Of a stretch of DNA of 14,008 nucleotides, positions 6,696-13,913 are shown piece by piece. A program made the position numbers and the translations under genes. Each line of letters starts with the position of its first letter. Position 1 is the stretch's first letter. The notes beneath the pieces are model-generated. The model saw nothing but the letters and a program-made list of their open reading frames with translations. It was not told where the DNA came from and did no database searches. The DNA is from Methanobacteriota archaeon (GTDB lineage Archaea; Halobacteriota; Methanosarcinia; Methanosarcinales; Methanosarcinaceae). The stretch covers positions 1-14,008 of the forward strand of contig JAUPKV010000152.1 in NCBI GenBank assembly GCA_030837265.1, read 5' to 3'.

Positions 6696-7889
6696 TTACA
6701 TTGTATCAACTATAGTATCCGATATTGTATCTGAAATAATTTCATCCGACAATTCATCAGTTATTTTATTAGTTATTTCAGCAGCCAGAGTATACCTTTT
6801 TCCATGAAACATAGATGATTCTCCAAACGCTTTTTGAGAAGCAAGAGCAATTTCATTATAGACTTCAGGATCCTTGACGGCACGTTGAAGTGTCCTGGCA
6901 TTATAAGGGTTAGTAATAACATATTTACACAGAGAACATAAGTCCCTTGATTCCTCTATTTGCGGGGGGATAAATGGAATTCTATCTTTTATAGCCTGAT
7001 TTCTAACCAATCGAACCAATCCCCCGGGTCCCTGGAGCCTTAGAGCTTGTACTATTGGATTAATGTCGGCTGTTTTCTTTATTTCATCAAGTGTTTCATA
7101 ATAGATATTACCGACTTTAAGAAGGCTATTATCCGGATGGGAAAAAAGACCTCCGGGGCAAAACTTAACGTCTCCGTTTGCGTCAATTACAGGGTCATCT
7201 GCTCCGCAGCATGGTAAGCCATAAGGGTCATATGTATAAATTGAGCATGTATCCATCAGTGAAGCAGCGCGTCCGAAAGGTGCAACAGGTATTGCAATGA
7301 TGGAATATAGTCCGTCCAGTCCAGCTAATTGTTTTTTGATGGTTCCGATCTCGGAAACCGGGTCGTTAAGGTAAGAAATGCGGACAACACATTTGATTCC
7401 TATTTCGCGGCATGACTCGATGATGTTACGAATTCTTTCCGCCGGAACAAATTCCTGGTGAAATGAATCAGTACTAACGTTAAGTGTTTTTAAACCTTTC
7501 AATTCTTTTAGTTTTTGCACGGCAGTTTGTGCCGTATGGGCCCAATAACCATTAGTAACAGCCGCAGCTTCAAGCCCGAGATCTTTGCACAAAGCTATGC
7601 TTTCAAGGAGGGTACTGTATTCTAGAAAAGCTTCGCCACCAGTAAAAACTATGGATTTGACACTGTTTAATGCTGCTGCTTGCTTGACCAAATCCTTAAT
7701 TACGGATTTGCTAAGTTTCTCTGTGTTATTAGGTTGACAGTCATAGATGCAGTGGCGGCATCCGATATTGCACTTATTTGTAATTATTATTTCGATACTC
7801 GAGAAAAAAGATCTTTTAACAGCGGTACTCCCATCTTCAAGTTCATATTCATGTTCTAGATTTGAAATATTATGGTTCATAATAATCAT
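6696..7889 (-). CDS. Radical SAM enzyme with C-terminal auxiliary-cluster cysteines
   Basis: A 397-residue radical SAM protein. C40-x3-C44-x2-C47 (ITNKCNIGCRHC) binds the 4Fe-4S cluster that cleaves S-adenosylmethionine. GGEA (84-87), VTNGYW and VSTDSFHQEFVP follow the expected barrel strands. The C-terminal part has C227, C228, C244 (DVKFCPGG), C318 and C321 (DLCSLCKY), which look like ligands of a SPASM- or twitch-type auxiliary cluster as in peptide- or enzyme-modifying members. The tail has a minor repeat (SDEIISDTISDTIVDTM). I cannot name the substrate; no obvious precursor peptide lies next to it, though a 53-codon frame on the other strand (7974-8135) is a weak candidate. The Shine-Dalgarno match is poor, and the ATG at residue 4 is an alternative start. 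It is divergent from sodC across 537 bases. Confidence 0.85.
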   Translation of the reverse strand: MIIMNHNISNLEHEYELEDGSTAVKRSFFSSIEIIITNKCNIGCRHCIYDCQPNNTEKLSKSVIKDLVKQAAALNSVKSIVFTGGEAFLEYSTLLESIALCKDLGLEAAAVTNGYWAHTAQTAVQKLKELKGLKTLNVSTDSFHQEFVPAERIRNIIESCREIGIKCVVRISYLNDPVSEIGTIKKQLAGLDGLYSIIAIPVAPFGRAASLMDTCSIYTYDPYGLPCCGADDPVIDANGDVKFCPGGLFSHPDNSLLKVGNIYYETLDEIKKTADINPIVQALRLQGPGGLVRLVRNQAIKDRIPFIPPQIEESRDLCSLCKYVITNPYNARTLQRAVKDPEVYNEIALASQKAFGESSMFHGKRYTLAAEITNKITDELSDEIISDTISDTIVDTM

Positions 7890-7973
7890 TTTTACTCTAT
7901 TTTCTTCTCAGGACTCTCGTAGCCGAATTGAGAAATCATTAACATTGTCACTAACGTAAATCTTCGAGGTTTA

Positions 7974-8135
7974 ATGAGCAAATTCCATTTTAATGACCTT
8001 AGAAGCCAGGTTTTTTGGTTTAACTCCAACTTCTATGTCTCAAGTGAAAGCCCCACATTAAAAATATCCCAAATTATAGTTACAAACTCTATAAATAATT
8101 TAACACCAAACATGTTTATAAAATTTGCTATGTAG
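7974..8135 (+). CDS. Weak candidate small protein
   Basis: A 53-codon frame beginning MSKFHFNDLRSQVFWFNSNF and ending NMFIKFAM. It has no recognisable motif and no cysteine, and is rich in Asn, Ser and Phe. GAGGT lies only three bases before the ATG, closer than is usual. Its only support is position, in a long gap beside a radical SAM gene. It may be a chance frame in AT-rich DNA. Confidence 0.15.
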   Translation: MSKFHFNDLRSQVFWFNSNFYVSSESPTLKISQIIVTNSINNLTPNMFIKFAM

Positions 8136-8341
8136 ATCTAGCGAAGTCAGTAATAAATAGTATTTTATGTTCTAAATCGCCAGCAAGTGGCTCAACAATT
8201 TACGGAAGAATCGGTCGGACAGGAGTAGTAAAAATATTTGCCATAAAACTCGTATGGTCGAATTTTTGTAAATATAATAATAATTTTATATTATATCCTC
8301 ATTTATTATCTAAGCATTTTTTTACACGAGCCTATGTGGTT

Positions 8342-8377
8342 TGTTAAGGGTGAACAATGTTCATAATAATCTTAACA
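8342..8377 (+). promoter_or_regulatory. Nested inverted repeats upstream of sodC
   Basis: An outer perfect inverted repeat, TGTTAAG (8342-8348) and CTTAACA (8371-8377), encloses an inner 13-bp palindrome, TGAACA-A-TGTTCA (8351-8363), with nearly the same centre. It lies 50-85 bases upstream of the sodC ATG. The CATAATAATC stretch inside it (about 8362-8371) could be a TATA element, giving a leader of about 35 bases. A dimeric regulator site is the simplest reading, inferred from symmetry and position only. Confidence 0.45.
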
Positions 8378-8426
8378 GGTAAACAAAATTTGCACAACAT
8401 TTGTCATTTAAAGGGGGAATAAACTG

Positions 8427-8969
8427 ATGAAACTGATAAAAGCCGGATTGGTATTACTAATGGTTATAGCAATATTTATGATGGCAACTACGGTAAGCGC
8501 ACAGGGCTCTGCAACTTACAGTGCAGTTGCTTTCTTAAAAGATGCAAAAAACAATACAGTTGGAGTGGCATCATTTACCCAGGACGCCCATGATCTGGTT
8601 TACGTTAATGTTGTAGTGAGTGGAATGAAACCGGGTCTACACGGCATCCACATTCACGAGAAAGGTACTTGTATCGGGCCGTCTTTCACATCTGCCGGAG
8701 AACATGATAATCCTCTGGGCAAAGAGCATGGCCTAAAAAATACAAAAGGTCCTCATGCCGGAGATCTGCCCAACCTTGAGGTGGGCGCAGATGGAAAGGG
8801 ATATCTGAGCACAACCACCAAACTTATAACACTGTCACCTGGGCCGACCACGCTTTTCGGAAGCAATGGCACTGCACTTGTCATCCATGCTGGTCCTGAT
8901 GACCAGATGAGTAACCCTTCCGGCAACAGTGGGGCTCGGGTTGCCTGTGGAGTAATCGAGAAAAGATAA
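8427..8969 (+). CDS. sodC: Secreted Cu/Zn superoxide dismutase
   Basis: A 180-residue enzyme that disproportionates superoxide to oxygen and hydrogen peroxide outside the cytoplasm. A Sec signal peptide (about 1-25, ending TTVSA) is followed by the Cu/Zn SOD domain. All metal ligands are visible: copper H75 and H77 (GIHIHEKGTC), bridging H93 (GEHDNP), copper H154 (VIHAGPDDQ), and zinc H101 (KEHG), H110 (GPHAGD) and D113. The disulfide pair C82 and C174 and the active-site arginine R171 (GARVACGVI) are present. The enzyme should therefore be active if copper is available, notable in an apparent strict anaerobe. GGGGGA about eight bases before the ATG supports the start. It stands alone on its strand; nested inverted repeats upstream may regulate it. 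It converges with the DUF4143 ATPase gene, leaving a 42-base gap. Confidence 0.95.
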   Translation: MKLIKAGLVLLMVIAIFMMATTVSAQGSATYSAVAFLKDAKNNTVGVASFTQDAHDLVYVNVVVSGMKPGLHGIHIHEKGTCIGPSFTSAGEHDNPLGKEHGLKNTKGPHAGDLPNLEVGADGKGYLSTTTKLITLSPGPTTLFGSNGTALVIHAGPDDQMSNPSGNSGARVACGVIEKR

Positions 8970-9011
8970 TTTTCTTTAAAACATTTAACAGAAAAATTCA
9001 AAAACGGGAGG

Positions 9012-10319
9012 TTACTCCAGCATCCATTTCCATGCAGGTTTAACCACAATTCTTTTCTTCCCAGCTTTGCCCTCCATTCTAATGATTTCTTCGTCATCCA
9101 GAGTTAAAATAAGCCCTTCTTCAAGCCCATATTCTTCCAGAGCTTCCATAAGTCCGAGAACCTCCCTTTCCCTTGAAGCAGGGCTTCCTAAATGGAATGA
9201 AGTTTGAATTGCTGCTAAAACTTTCGAACTATCTTCTTCCGTAATAATAAAATCACATTCTTTTTTCTTCCGGAAATAGAAAACTTTTTTTCCCCTTCTG
9301 AGCAATTCAAGGAATATTAGGTTTTCAAATCTCAGACCAAGGCTGTCAGGATAATTGGGGTATACTGCTTTGAAAAAGCCGGTATCGGCGATGTAAACTT
9401 TATGATTATTAATTAAATTCTCTTTGTTTTCCGAAGGACAATTGAGTTTTGGGATGCGATATATCAAAAAATTTTCCTCTAAATAGTCCAGATAGCGATT
9501 TACAGTGTCTTTGTCCTCCACTCCACTCACTGTTTTCAGAGTCTCAATGGAGAATTCACAGGCCATATTAGAGATCAGGTATAAAGCAAGTTTTTTTAAT
9601 GCGCTTTTATCCTGAAAATTTTCCTGAAAATTTATCCCTGCACTGCCTCCTTTTTCCAGGATTTCTTCAAAATACTTATGGCATAGTTTTATATCTCCGG
9701 TTTTGATTACTTCCGGAAAGCCTCCATTTTCAAAATATCGCAGAAGAGCACAGAGAATTTCTTCTCTTAGAGAAGGTGTAATCGAATTTGGCTTGGGTAT
9801 TACGGAATATTTCATGAGCAGGTATTCTTTAAAAGAAAATGGGAAGAATTTATAGAAATTAGTTCTGCCCTCAAACCTTGTAGAAAGTTCCTGCCTGGTC
9901 AAGCTGGCGCTGGAAGAGCTTACAAAAATCACAGCCTTTTGCTTATAGAGTCTGGCAATCCAGATATTCCAACCCTGGACAATTTGGATTTCGTCGAAAA
10001 AATAGTAAATTCTTCCTACTTCATTATTCTTTAACTCCTTTTCATAAATCTCGACTAAAGTGTTTTCAATGACCTGAAATATCTCGGATCCCAATTCGCT
10101 AAACCTGTAATCCTCAAAATCAATATAGATTTTTACTCCCTGCAGATCACAGGCAATCTGCCTGAGAAGGGAGGTCTTGCCGGCATGTCGAGGGCCGGAT
10201 ATAAACGTAATTCCACTCTCTTCCTTAAAAGAGACAGAGATGCGGGGGACGAAATTAAAGTACTCCTGAAAAAGGGATTGATGGCTAAGTAACAGGGGTT
10301 TAATTTCTGATTTAAGCAT
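9012..10319 (-). CDS. AAA ATPase with DUF4143 domain
   Basis: A 435-residue protein from the ATG at 10319. The frame extends two codons to a TTG at 10325, and residue numbers here count from that TTG. The N-terminal AAA_14-type ATPase has Walker A GPRHAGKTS (44-52), Walker B YYFFDE (D111, E112) and a sensor-like FVSSSSA. A wHTH-like middle follows the hallmark GGFPEV (201-206). The DUF4143 C-terminus has the restriction-nuclease-like pattern RFENLIFLEL (E334), FRKKKECDFI (D358) and AAIQTS, with Gln where a catalytic Lys is usual, so nuclease activity is doubtful. Such ATPases are common in archaea and of unsettled function. No Shine-Dalgarno sequence is visible; an ACTATATAGT TATA-like palindrome (10342-10351) about 28 bases upstream suggests a leaderless or nearly leaderless transcript and favours the ATG. 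Confidence 0.9.
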   Translation of the reverse strand: MLKSEIKPLLLSHQSLFQEYFNFVPRISVSFKEESGITFISGPRHAGKTSLLRQIACDLQGVKIYIDFEDYRFSELGSEIFQVIENTLVEIYEKELKNNEVGRIYYFFDEIQIVQGWNIWIARLYKQKAVIFVSSSSASLTRQELSTRFEGRTNFYKFFPFSFKEYLLMKYSVIPKPNSITPSLREEILCALLRYFENGGFPEVIKTGDIKLCHKYFEEILEKGGSAGINFQENFQDKSALKKLALYLISNMACEFSIETLKTVSGVEDKDTVNRYLDYLEENFLIYRIPKLNCPSENKENLINNHKVYIADTGFFKAVYPNYPDSLGLRFENLIFLELLRRGKKVFYFRKKKECDFIITEEDSSKVLAAIQTSFHLGSPASREREVLGLMEALEEYGLEEGLILTLDDEEIIRMEGKAGKKRIVVKPAWKWMLE

Positions 10320-10341
10320 TATCAAAATGCTTGTAAGTCAC

Positions 10342-10351
10342 ACTATATAGT
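10342..10351 (-). promoter_or_regulatory. TATA box for the DUF4143 ATPase
   Basis: ACTATATAGT is a 10-bp palindrome centred about 28 bases before the ATG at 10319. Initiation roughly 25 bases downstream would fall almost on the start codon, matching the absence of a ribosome-binding site. Confidence 0.45.
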
Positions 10352-10547
10352 ATTTCTGGCACAAAAAAGTATTTTTAAACAGGTGGTAATTCCTGGAAAA
10401 CAAGTAAAATGAGAAATTTTCCCTTTACTCTCATGAACTTTCTCTTTTTGATAATGAGTAACTTTTTCTTCATAAAACCGATAATGTAAATCAAGCATTT
10501 ACAATATATGGCTGGAATAAATAGAAAAATTTAAATATATAAGTTAG

Positions 10548-10555
10548 AAAAAAAA
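10548..10555 (-). terminator. Poly-T terminator of the P-type ATPase gene
   Basis: A run of eight T on the minus strand (eight A on the plus strand) lies 15-22 bases past the TGA of the P-type ATPase gene, in AT-rich sequence. T-tracts of this kind end many archaeal transcripts. No stable hairpin is needed or obvious. Confidence 0.5.
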
Positions 10556-10569
10556 TTTATAGAAAATTT

Positions 10570-13128
10570 TCATTTAATCGGATCCTCCTCATATGCTGTG
10601 TAACCATAAGTTGTTAGTATTTTAAGCCAGAGTACACTAATAATCCCTACGGAAAACACTGTAAAAAGATCATCGACATGCAGCATTGAGAAATGAAACA
10701 GGCTTCTTAGCATCGGTATGTATAGGACCATAAGCAAGCCTGCAAGTGCTCCGACCAGTACGATCTTCAAGGCTTTATTTTCGGTTTCCAGGGTTTTAAT
10801 AAGGCTCTTTGACCAGGAGAGATTTGCCACTATTAAAGTAAGGTTGGCAATTACAAGTGTAGCAAAAGTAAGTGTACGTGCATCCGTCTCTCCCTTTCCC
10901 ATTTTCAACGCATACATGAAAACGATAATCACTCCTGCAAGCATGCTTGTACCCTGCAGCAAGCTCAAGGTCAGGCTTTTTCTTCCGAATAACTGATCTT
11001 TCATACTTCTGGGAGGCCTATTCATGATGTTTTTCTCTTCTGTTTCAGCCTCAAAAACCGTAGAACACGCAGGGTCAATTATCAGTTCAAGGAACGCTAT
11101 ATGAGCTGGTAAAAGCACCAATGGCAAATTAAATAAAATAGGGAAGAGCGCAAGCCCTGCAATAGGGATGTGGACAGAGAGGATGTAGCTGATTGCTTTC
11201 TTGAGGTTATCGTAAATTCTTCTTCCAAGCCTGACGGCTGCAACTATGGAGAAAAAATCATCGTTAAGGAGGACAATTGATGCGGATTCCCTGGCAACAT
11301 CAGTGCCTCTTTCTCCCATTGCAATACCTATATAAGCGGATTTCAGGGCAGGGGCATCATTGACTCCGTCACCAGTCATTGCAACGACTTCTCCGTTTAG
11401 CTTTAAGGCATTCACAATTTCCAGTTTCTGCTCCGGAACGACACGAGCGAAAATGTTTGTTGTTTTAATCCTCTTCTGAAGTTCTTCTTTATGCATGCAG
11501 GCAAGTTCGGGGCCGGTAATGAACTTATCCGGATCCTTCAAGCCGATTTTCCTTGCTATATGCTGGGCTGTCCCAGGGTAATCCCCTGTAATCATGATTA
11601 CTCTTATCCCAGCAGTATAGCATTCCTTAAGGGATTGTTGGACAGACGGACGAACCGGATCGACAAAACCAAGTAAACCTAAAAACTTGAATTCGAAGTC
11701 ATGTTGCTTTTCAGGCAGAGAATCATTTTGAAGACTGGCTTTAGCCACCCCAAGAAGCCGAAGTCCCTTTTCTGCCATCTTCTGGACATGAAACAGTAAT
11801 TCTGCTTTCTCTCCCTCATCGAGGTGGCATAACTCGAAAATAGACTCCGGAGCACCTTTTGCAGCAATTACATGTTTTCGCTGATCGTTAGATTCCCATA
11901 CGTTCGAAAGGGCAAGTAAGTTCTTTGAAAGTGGATATTCACGGACAAGTTCCCATCCATCGTGTACATGCTCAGTGTCTAAAAGGAATTTTTCAGTGCT
12001 TTTCTTTATCTCTTTTTCAAGCGGATCAAAGGGATCTTTCTGACTTGCAAGATAACTGTACTCGAGCAATTCATGGAAGTCATCCGGAAGACACTCTTTG
12101 TTATCAAGTTCACAGTACTCGCCTCCAGAATATAAACAACTCAACATCATCTTATTAAATGTCAAAGTACCTGTTTTGTCGACGCAAAGCACCGTTGCAG
12201 CTCCAAGAGCTTCAATCGCAGGCATGCGCCTTACAAGTACCTCACGCTTGGACATGCGCCAGGCTCCCATGCTCAGGAATACTAGCAAGACAACTGAAAA
12301 TTCCTCCGGTAAAAGAGCCATGCTTAAACTTAGTCCTGCAAGCAGCCCGTGAAGCCAATCTCCACGAGTTAGCCCGTAAATCACTACAACAAGGATACAG
12401 AGTACTCCCCCCATGAATGCAAAATTCTTTATAAGTTTGGAAGTCTCTTTCCGGAGCGGAGAATCTTCCTCTGTAATAGTTCCAAGTGCCTTCCCAATCT
12501 TTCCCATCTCGGAATGCATACCCGTTGCAGTTACTTCAGCTACTCCCTGCCCCTGGATGGCAAGCGTACCCGAATATACAAAAGGAAGGTCATCTCCTCC
12601 AGGCTGAGTGTTTTGGGAAATGCCGTTCCATTCTGATTTTCTGACCGCCAGGGACTCACCTGTGAGCAATGACTCATCAACCAGAAGATTAGTACTGGAT
12701 AGCACAACCCCATCTGCAGGGATGCGGTCGCCTTCCCTTAAAATTAAAATATCACCTTTGACAACTTCCCTTCCAGGGATTCTCTTCTGGTTTCCGTCTC
12801 TTATAACGAGAGCTCGCGGGCTGGATAAATTTTTTAGTGCTTCTAGAGCCCTCTCTGTCTTTCTCTCCTGGTTGAATGTGATACCCACAACTACAAACAC
12901 GAAGAGCAACAGTATCAGGGCATCATTCGTTTCTCCGATGAGAAGGTAAATCAGACCTGCACCCAGAAGAAGGATTAACATGGGTTCTCGAATTACATTC
13001 AAGAATATTGAAAGTAAACTCTGCTTCTTCTGTGAAAGCAGTTCATTATAACCGTTCTCATTAAGTCTTTTTTTAGCTTCCTCATCAGAAAGCCCGGTGA
13101 GACTCTCAGGATTAACTGTTTTTTCCAT
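10570..13128 (-). CDS. Cation-transporting P-type ATPase (P2-like)
   Basis: An 852-residue membrane pump that couples ATP hydrolysis to cation movement. All catalytic parts are present: cation ATPase N-terminal domain (about 1-70), actuator TGES (156-159), phosphorylation site DKTGTLT with D317, nucleotide-binding KGAP (424-427), FVDPVRP, and hinge TGDGVNDAP (585-593). About ten membrane helices are expected. In helix 4 the usual Ca-ATPase PEGLP is PEEFS (274-278), and in helix 6 the usual NLVTDG-type motif is ELIIDPACS (681-689). The enzyme thus belongs to the PEEF/IDP subgroup of P2-like pumps, whose ion I cannot state; Ca2+, Mn2+ or Na+ are possible. There are no heavy-metal-binding domains. 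The Shine-Dalgarno match is weak. The gene is monocistronic, with its own promoter flanked by inverted 9-bp sites (13215-13289) and a poly-T terminator. Confidence 0.93.
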   Translation of the reverse strand: MEKTVNPESLTGLSDEEAKKRLNENGYNELLSQKKQSLLSIFLNVIREPMLILLLGAGLIYLLIGETNDALILLLFVFVVVGITFNQERKTERALEALKNLSSPRALVIRDGNQKRIPGREVVKGDILILREGDRIPADGVVLSSTNLLVDESLLTGESLAVRKSEWNGISQNTQPGGDDLPFVYSGTLAIQGQGVAEVTATGMHSEMGKIGKALGTITEEDSPLRKETSKLIKNFAFMGGVLCILVVVIYGLTRGDWLHGLLAGLSLSMALLPEEFSVVLLVFLSMGAWRMSKREVLVRRMPAIEALGAATVLCVDKTGTLTFNKMMLSCLYSGGEYCELDNKECLPDDFHELLEYSYLASQKDPFDPLEKEIKKSTEKFLLDTEHVHDGWELVREYPLSKNLLALSNVWESNDQRKHVIAAKGAPESIFELCHLDEGEKAELLFHVQKMAEKGLRLLGVAKASLQNDSLPEKQHDFEFKFLGLLGFVDPVRPSVQQSLKECYTAGIRVIMITGDYPGTAQHIARKIGLKDPDKFITGPELACMHKEELQKRIKTTNIFARVVPEQKLEIVNALKLNGEVVAMTGDGVNDAPALKSAYIGIAMGERGTDVARESASIVLLNDDFFSIVAAVRLGRRIYDNLKKAISYILSVHIPIAGLALFPILFNLPLVLLPAHIAFLELIIDPACSTVFEAETEEKNIMNRPPRSMKDQLFGRKSLTLSLLQGTSMLAGVIIVFMYALKMGKGETDARTLTFATLVIANLTLIVANLSWSKSLIKTLETENKALKIVLVGALAGLLMVLYIPMLRSLFHFSMLHVDDLFTVFSVGIISVLWLKILTTYGYTAYEEDPIK

Positions 13129-13214
13129 GACTTATACCAACTAAAAAAAACAATAGTTTAATTTTTCAACTAAGGATATGTGATGAATAATTAGAATTTA
13201 GGTTTTTCGCTCAC

Positions 13215-13289
13215 AGTGTCTCATAGTGTATTCGTATAATATATTTAACCTGCTTCTTATTTAAGGACATCTTTAAAATTTGAGACACT
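13215..13289 (-). promoter_or_regulatory. P-type ATPase promoter with flanking inverted operator-like sites
   Basis: AGTGTCTCA (13215-13223) and its exact reverse complement TGAGACACT (13281-13289) lie 57 bp apart, with a TATA-like stretch (13235-13247, minus strand) between them. Both sites extend in a related way (TGAGACACTATAA on the plus strand; TGAGACACTGTGA on the minus strand). Initiation about 26 bases from the TATA centre would fall within the 13215-13223 site. This suits a repressor or a looping regulator. Sequence and spacing are seen; function is inferred. Confidence 0.5.
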
Positions 13290-13442
13290 ATAACTGTTTT
13301 TTTGGATCGACAGTAAAATATCAAATTTGAATTTTTGTCTATTAAATAACTGCGACAAAAGAGGATATATTAAAGGAAAAACTCAAAGCTGATAAGATAA
13401 TATATAAATACCTAGTTTAAAAACGAAAAGGATAGTCATCAA

Positions 13443-13485
13443 TTCAAGACAAGAGATTTATCCGAGATTTGCTTTTAGTCTTGAA
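13443..13485 (-). terminator. Possible terminator of the 58-residue gene
   Basis: Eight-bp inverted arms TTCAAGAC (13443-13450) and GTCTTGAA (13478-13485) with a 27-base loop lie about 57 bases past the TAA of the 58-residue gene. On the minus strand a T-rich tract (CCTTTTCGTTTTTAAAC) follows. The loop is long, so the hairpin may be weak and the T-tract may be what matters. Confidence 0.3.
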
Positions 13486-13541
13486 AAGATGTCTATCAAT
13501 TCTTTTCTTTTACGACTATTATTCTTCAGTGCTTAGTAGAG

Positions 13542-13718
13542 TTAACAGCCCCAGTCTCTATCACAGCCACGACGGGATCTGAATCTGTCGAAGCAGCCAC
13601 GCCTTCTGCCACCACAACCACAGTTGTCGCGGTCAAAGCCACAGCCGCCAAAACCAAGACCAAAACCAAGACCACAGCCAGCGCCACGTCCTCTAATCCC
13701 ATCAAAACATCCACCCAT
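13542..13718 (-). CDS. Small Cys/Gly/Arg-rich protein of unknown function
   Basis: A 58-residue protein read MGGCFDGIRGRGAGCGLGFG, then LGFGGCGFDRDNCGCGGRRR, then GCFDRFRSRRGCDRDWGC. It has eight cysteines (C4, C15, C26, C33, C35, C42, C52, C58), an internal GLGFGLGFGG repeat, many arginines in the second half and a terminal cysteine. The start is very well supported: GGAGG (13726-13730) lies seven bases before the ATG, with a TATA box (13754-13765) a further step upstream. A longer frame on the same strand, starting at a GTG at 13714, gives a low-complexity Val/Ala-rich peptide and is a shadow. There is no signal peptide. Metal binding, nucleic-acid binding or a modified-peptide precursor are all possible; I recognise no family. 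Confidence 0.75.
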   Translation of the reverse strand: MGGCFDGIRGRGAGCGLGFGLGFGGCGFDRDNCGCGGRRRGCFDRFRSRRGCDRDWGC

Positions 13719-13725
13719 ATATTTT

Positions 13726-13765
13726 CCTCCTTATTTTATTTAGTCATTATAATCTTTTTATAAAC
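13726..13765 (-). promoter_or_regulatory. Promoter and ribosome-binding site of the 58-residue gene
   Basis: On the minus strand, GTTTATAAAAAG (13754-13765) is a good TATA box, and GGAGG (13726-13730) sits seven bases before the ATG at 13718. Initiation about 25 bases past the TATA centre would give a leader of some 15-20 bases that just includes the ribosome-binding site. Confidence 0.55.
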
Positions 13766-13878
13766 TTTTATTAAATTAGTGCCTATACCCGTTTTGCAAT
13801 TGGAAAGTTGTTGATTTGATGCCTGTTTTGACTTTTTTTCATTCGGGTAGAGTAAGCAATAGAGTGTGCAAATTTTAG

Positions 13879-13913
13879 AGTGTATATTTTAGGAATATAC
13901 GCTAAAAATTAGC
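13879..13913. other. Two adjacent small hairpins near the right edge
   Basis: AGTGTATATT (13879-13888) pairs with AATATACGCT (13894-13903), ten pairs including one G-T, around a five-base loop. GCTAA (13901-13905) pairs with TTAGC (13909-13913) and is followed by TTTTCTC on the plus strand, which resembles a terminator. The two share bases 13901-13903, so they could be alternative folds. No gene is seen from 13766 to the end of the window. Confidence 0.3.

Larger units (their letters stand above)
7890..8426. other. Long divergent intergenic region between the radical SAM gene and sodC
   Basis: No gene is clearly supported here. Contents: a 53-codon plus-strand frame (7974-8135) with GAGGT placed unusually close to its ATG; an imperfect hairpin (outer arms AAAAAT 8230-8235 and ATTTTT 8262-8267, inner arms CCATA 8241-8245 and TATGG 8253-8257); TATA-rich sequence around 8270-8295; and the nested inverted repeats at 8342-8377. 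Confidence 0.6.
13129..13541. other. Gene-free region upstream of the P-type ATPase
   Basis: No supportable gene. It holds the likely ATPase promoter (TATA-like stretch about 13235-13247 on the minus strand), the inverted 9-bp pair around it, and a possible terminator hairpin of the small upstream gene (13443-13485). The leader of the ATPase would be about 90 bases. Confidence 0.6.

Noticed and set aside
13526..13714. 62-codon GTG-initiated Val/Ala-rich frame
   Set aside because: It is a shifted reading of the Cys/Gly-rich gene, whose ATG has a perfect Shine-Dalgarno sequence; long Val/Leu/Ala runs arise from reading Gly/Cys codons out of frame.
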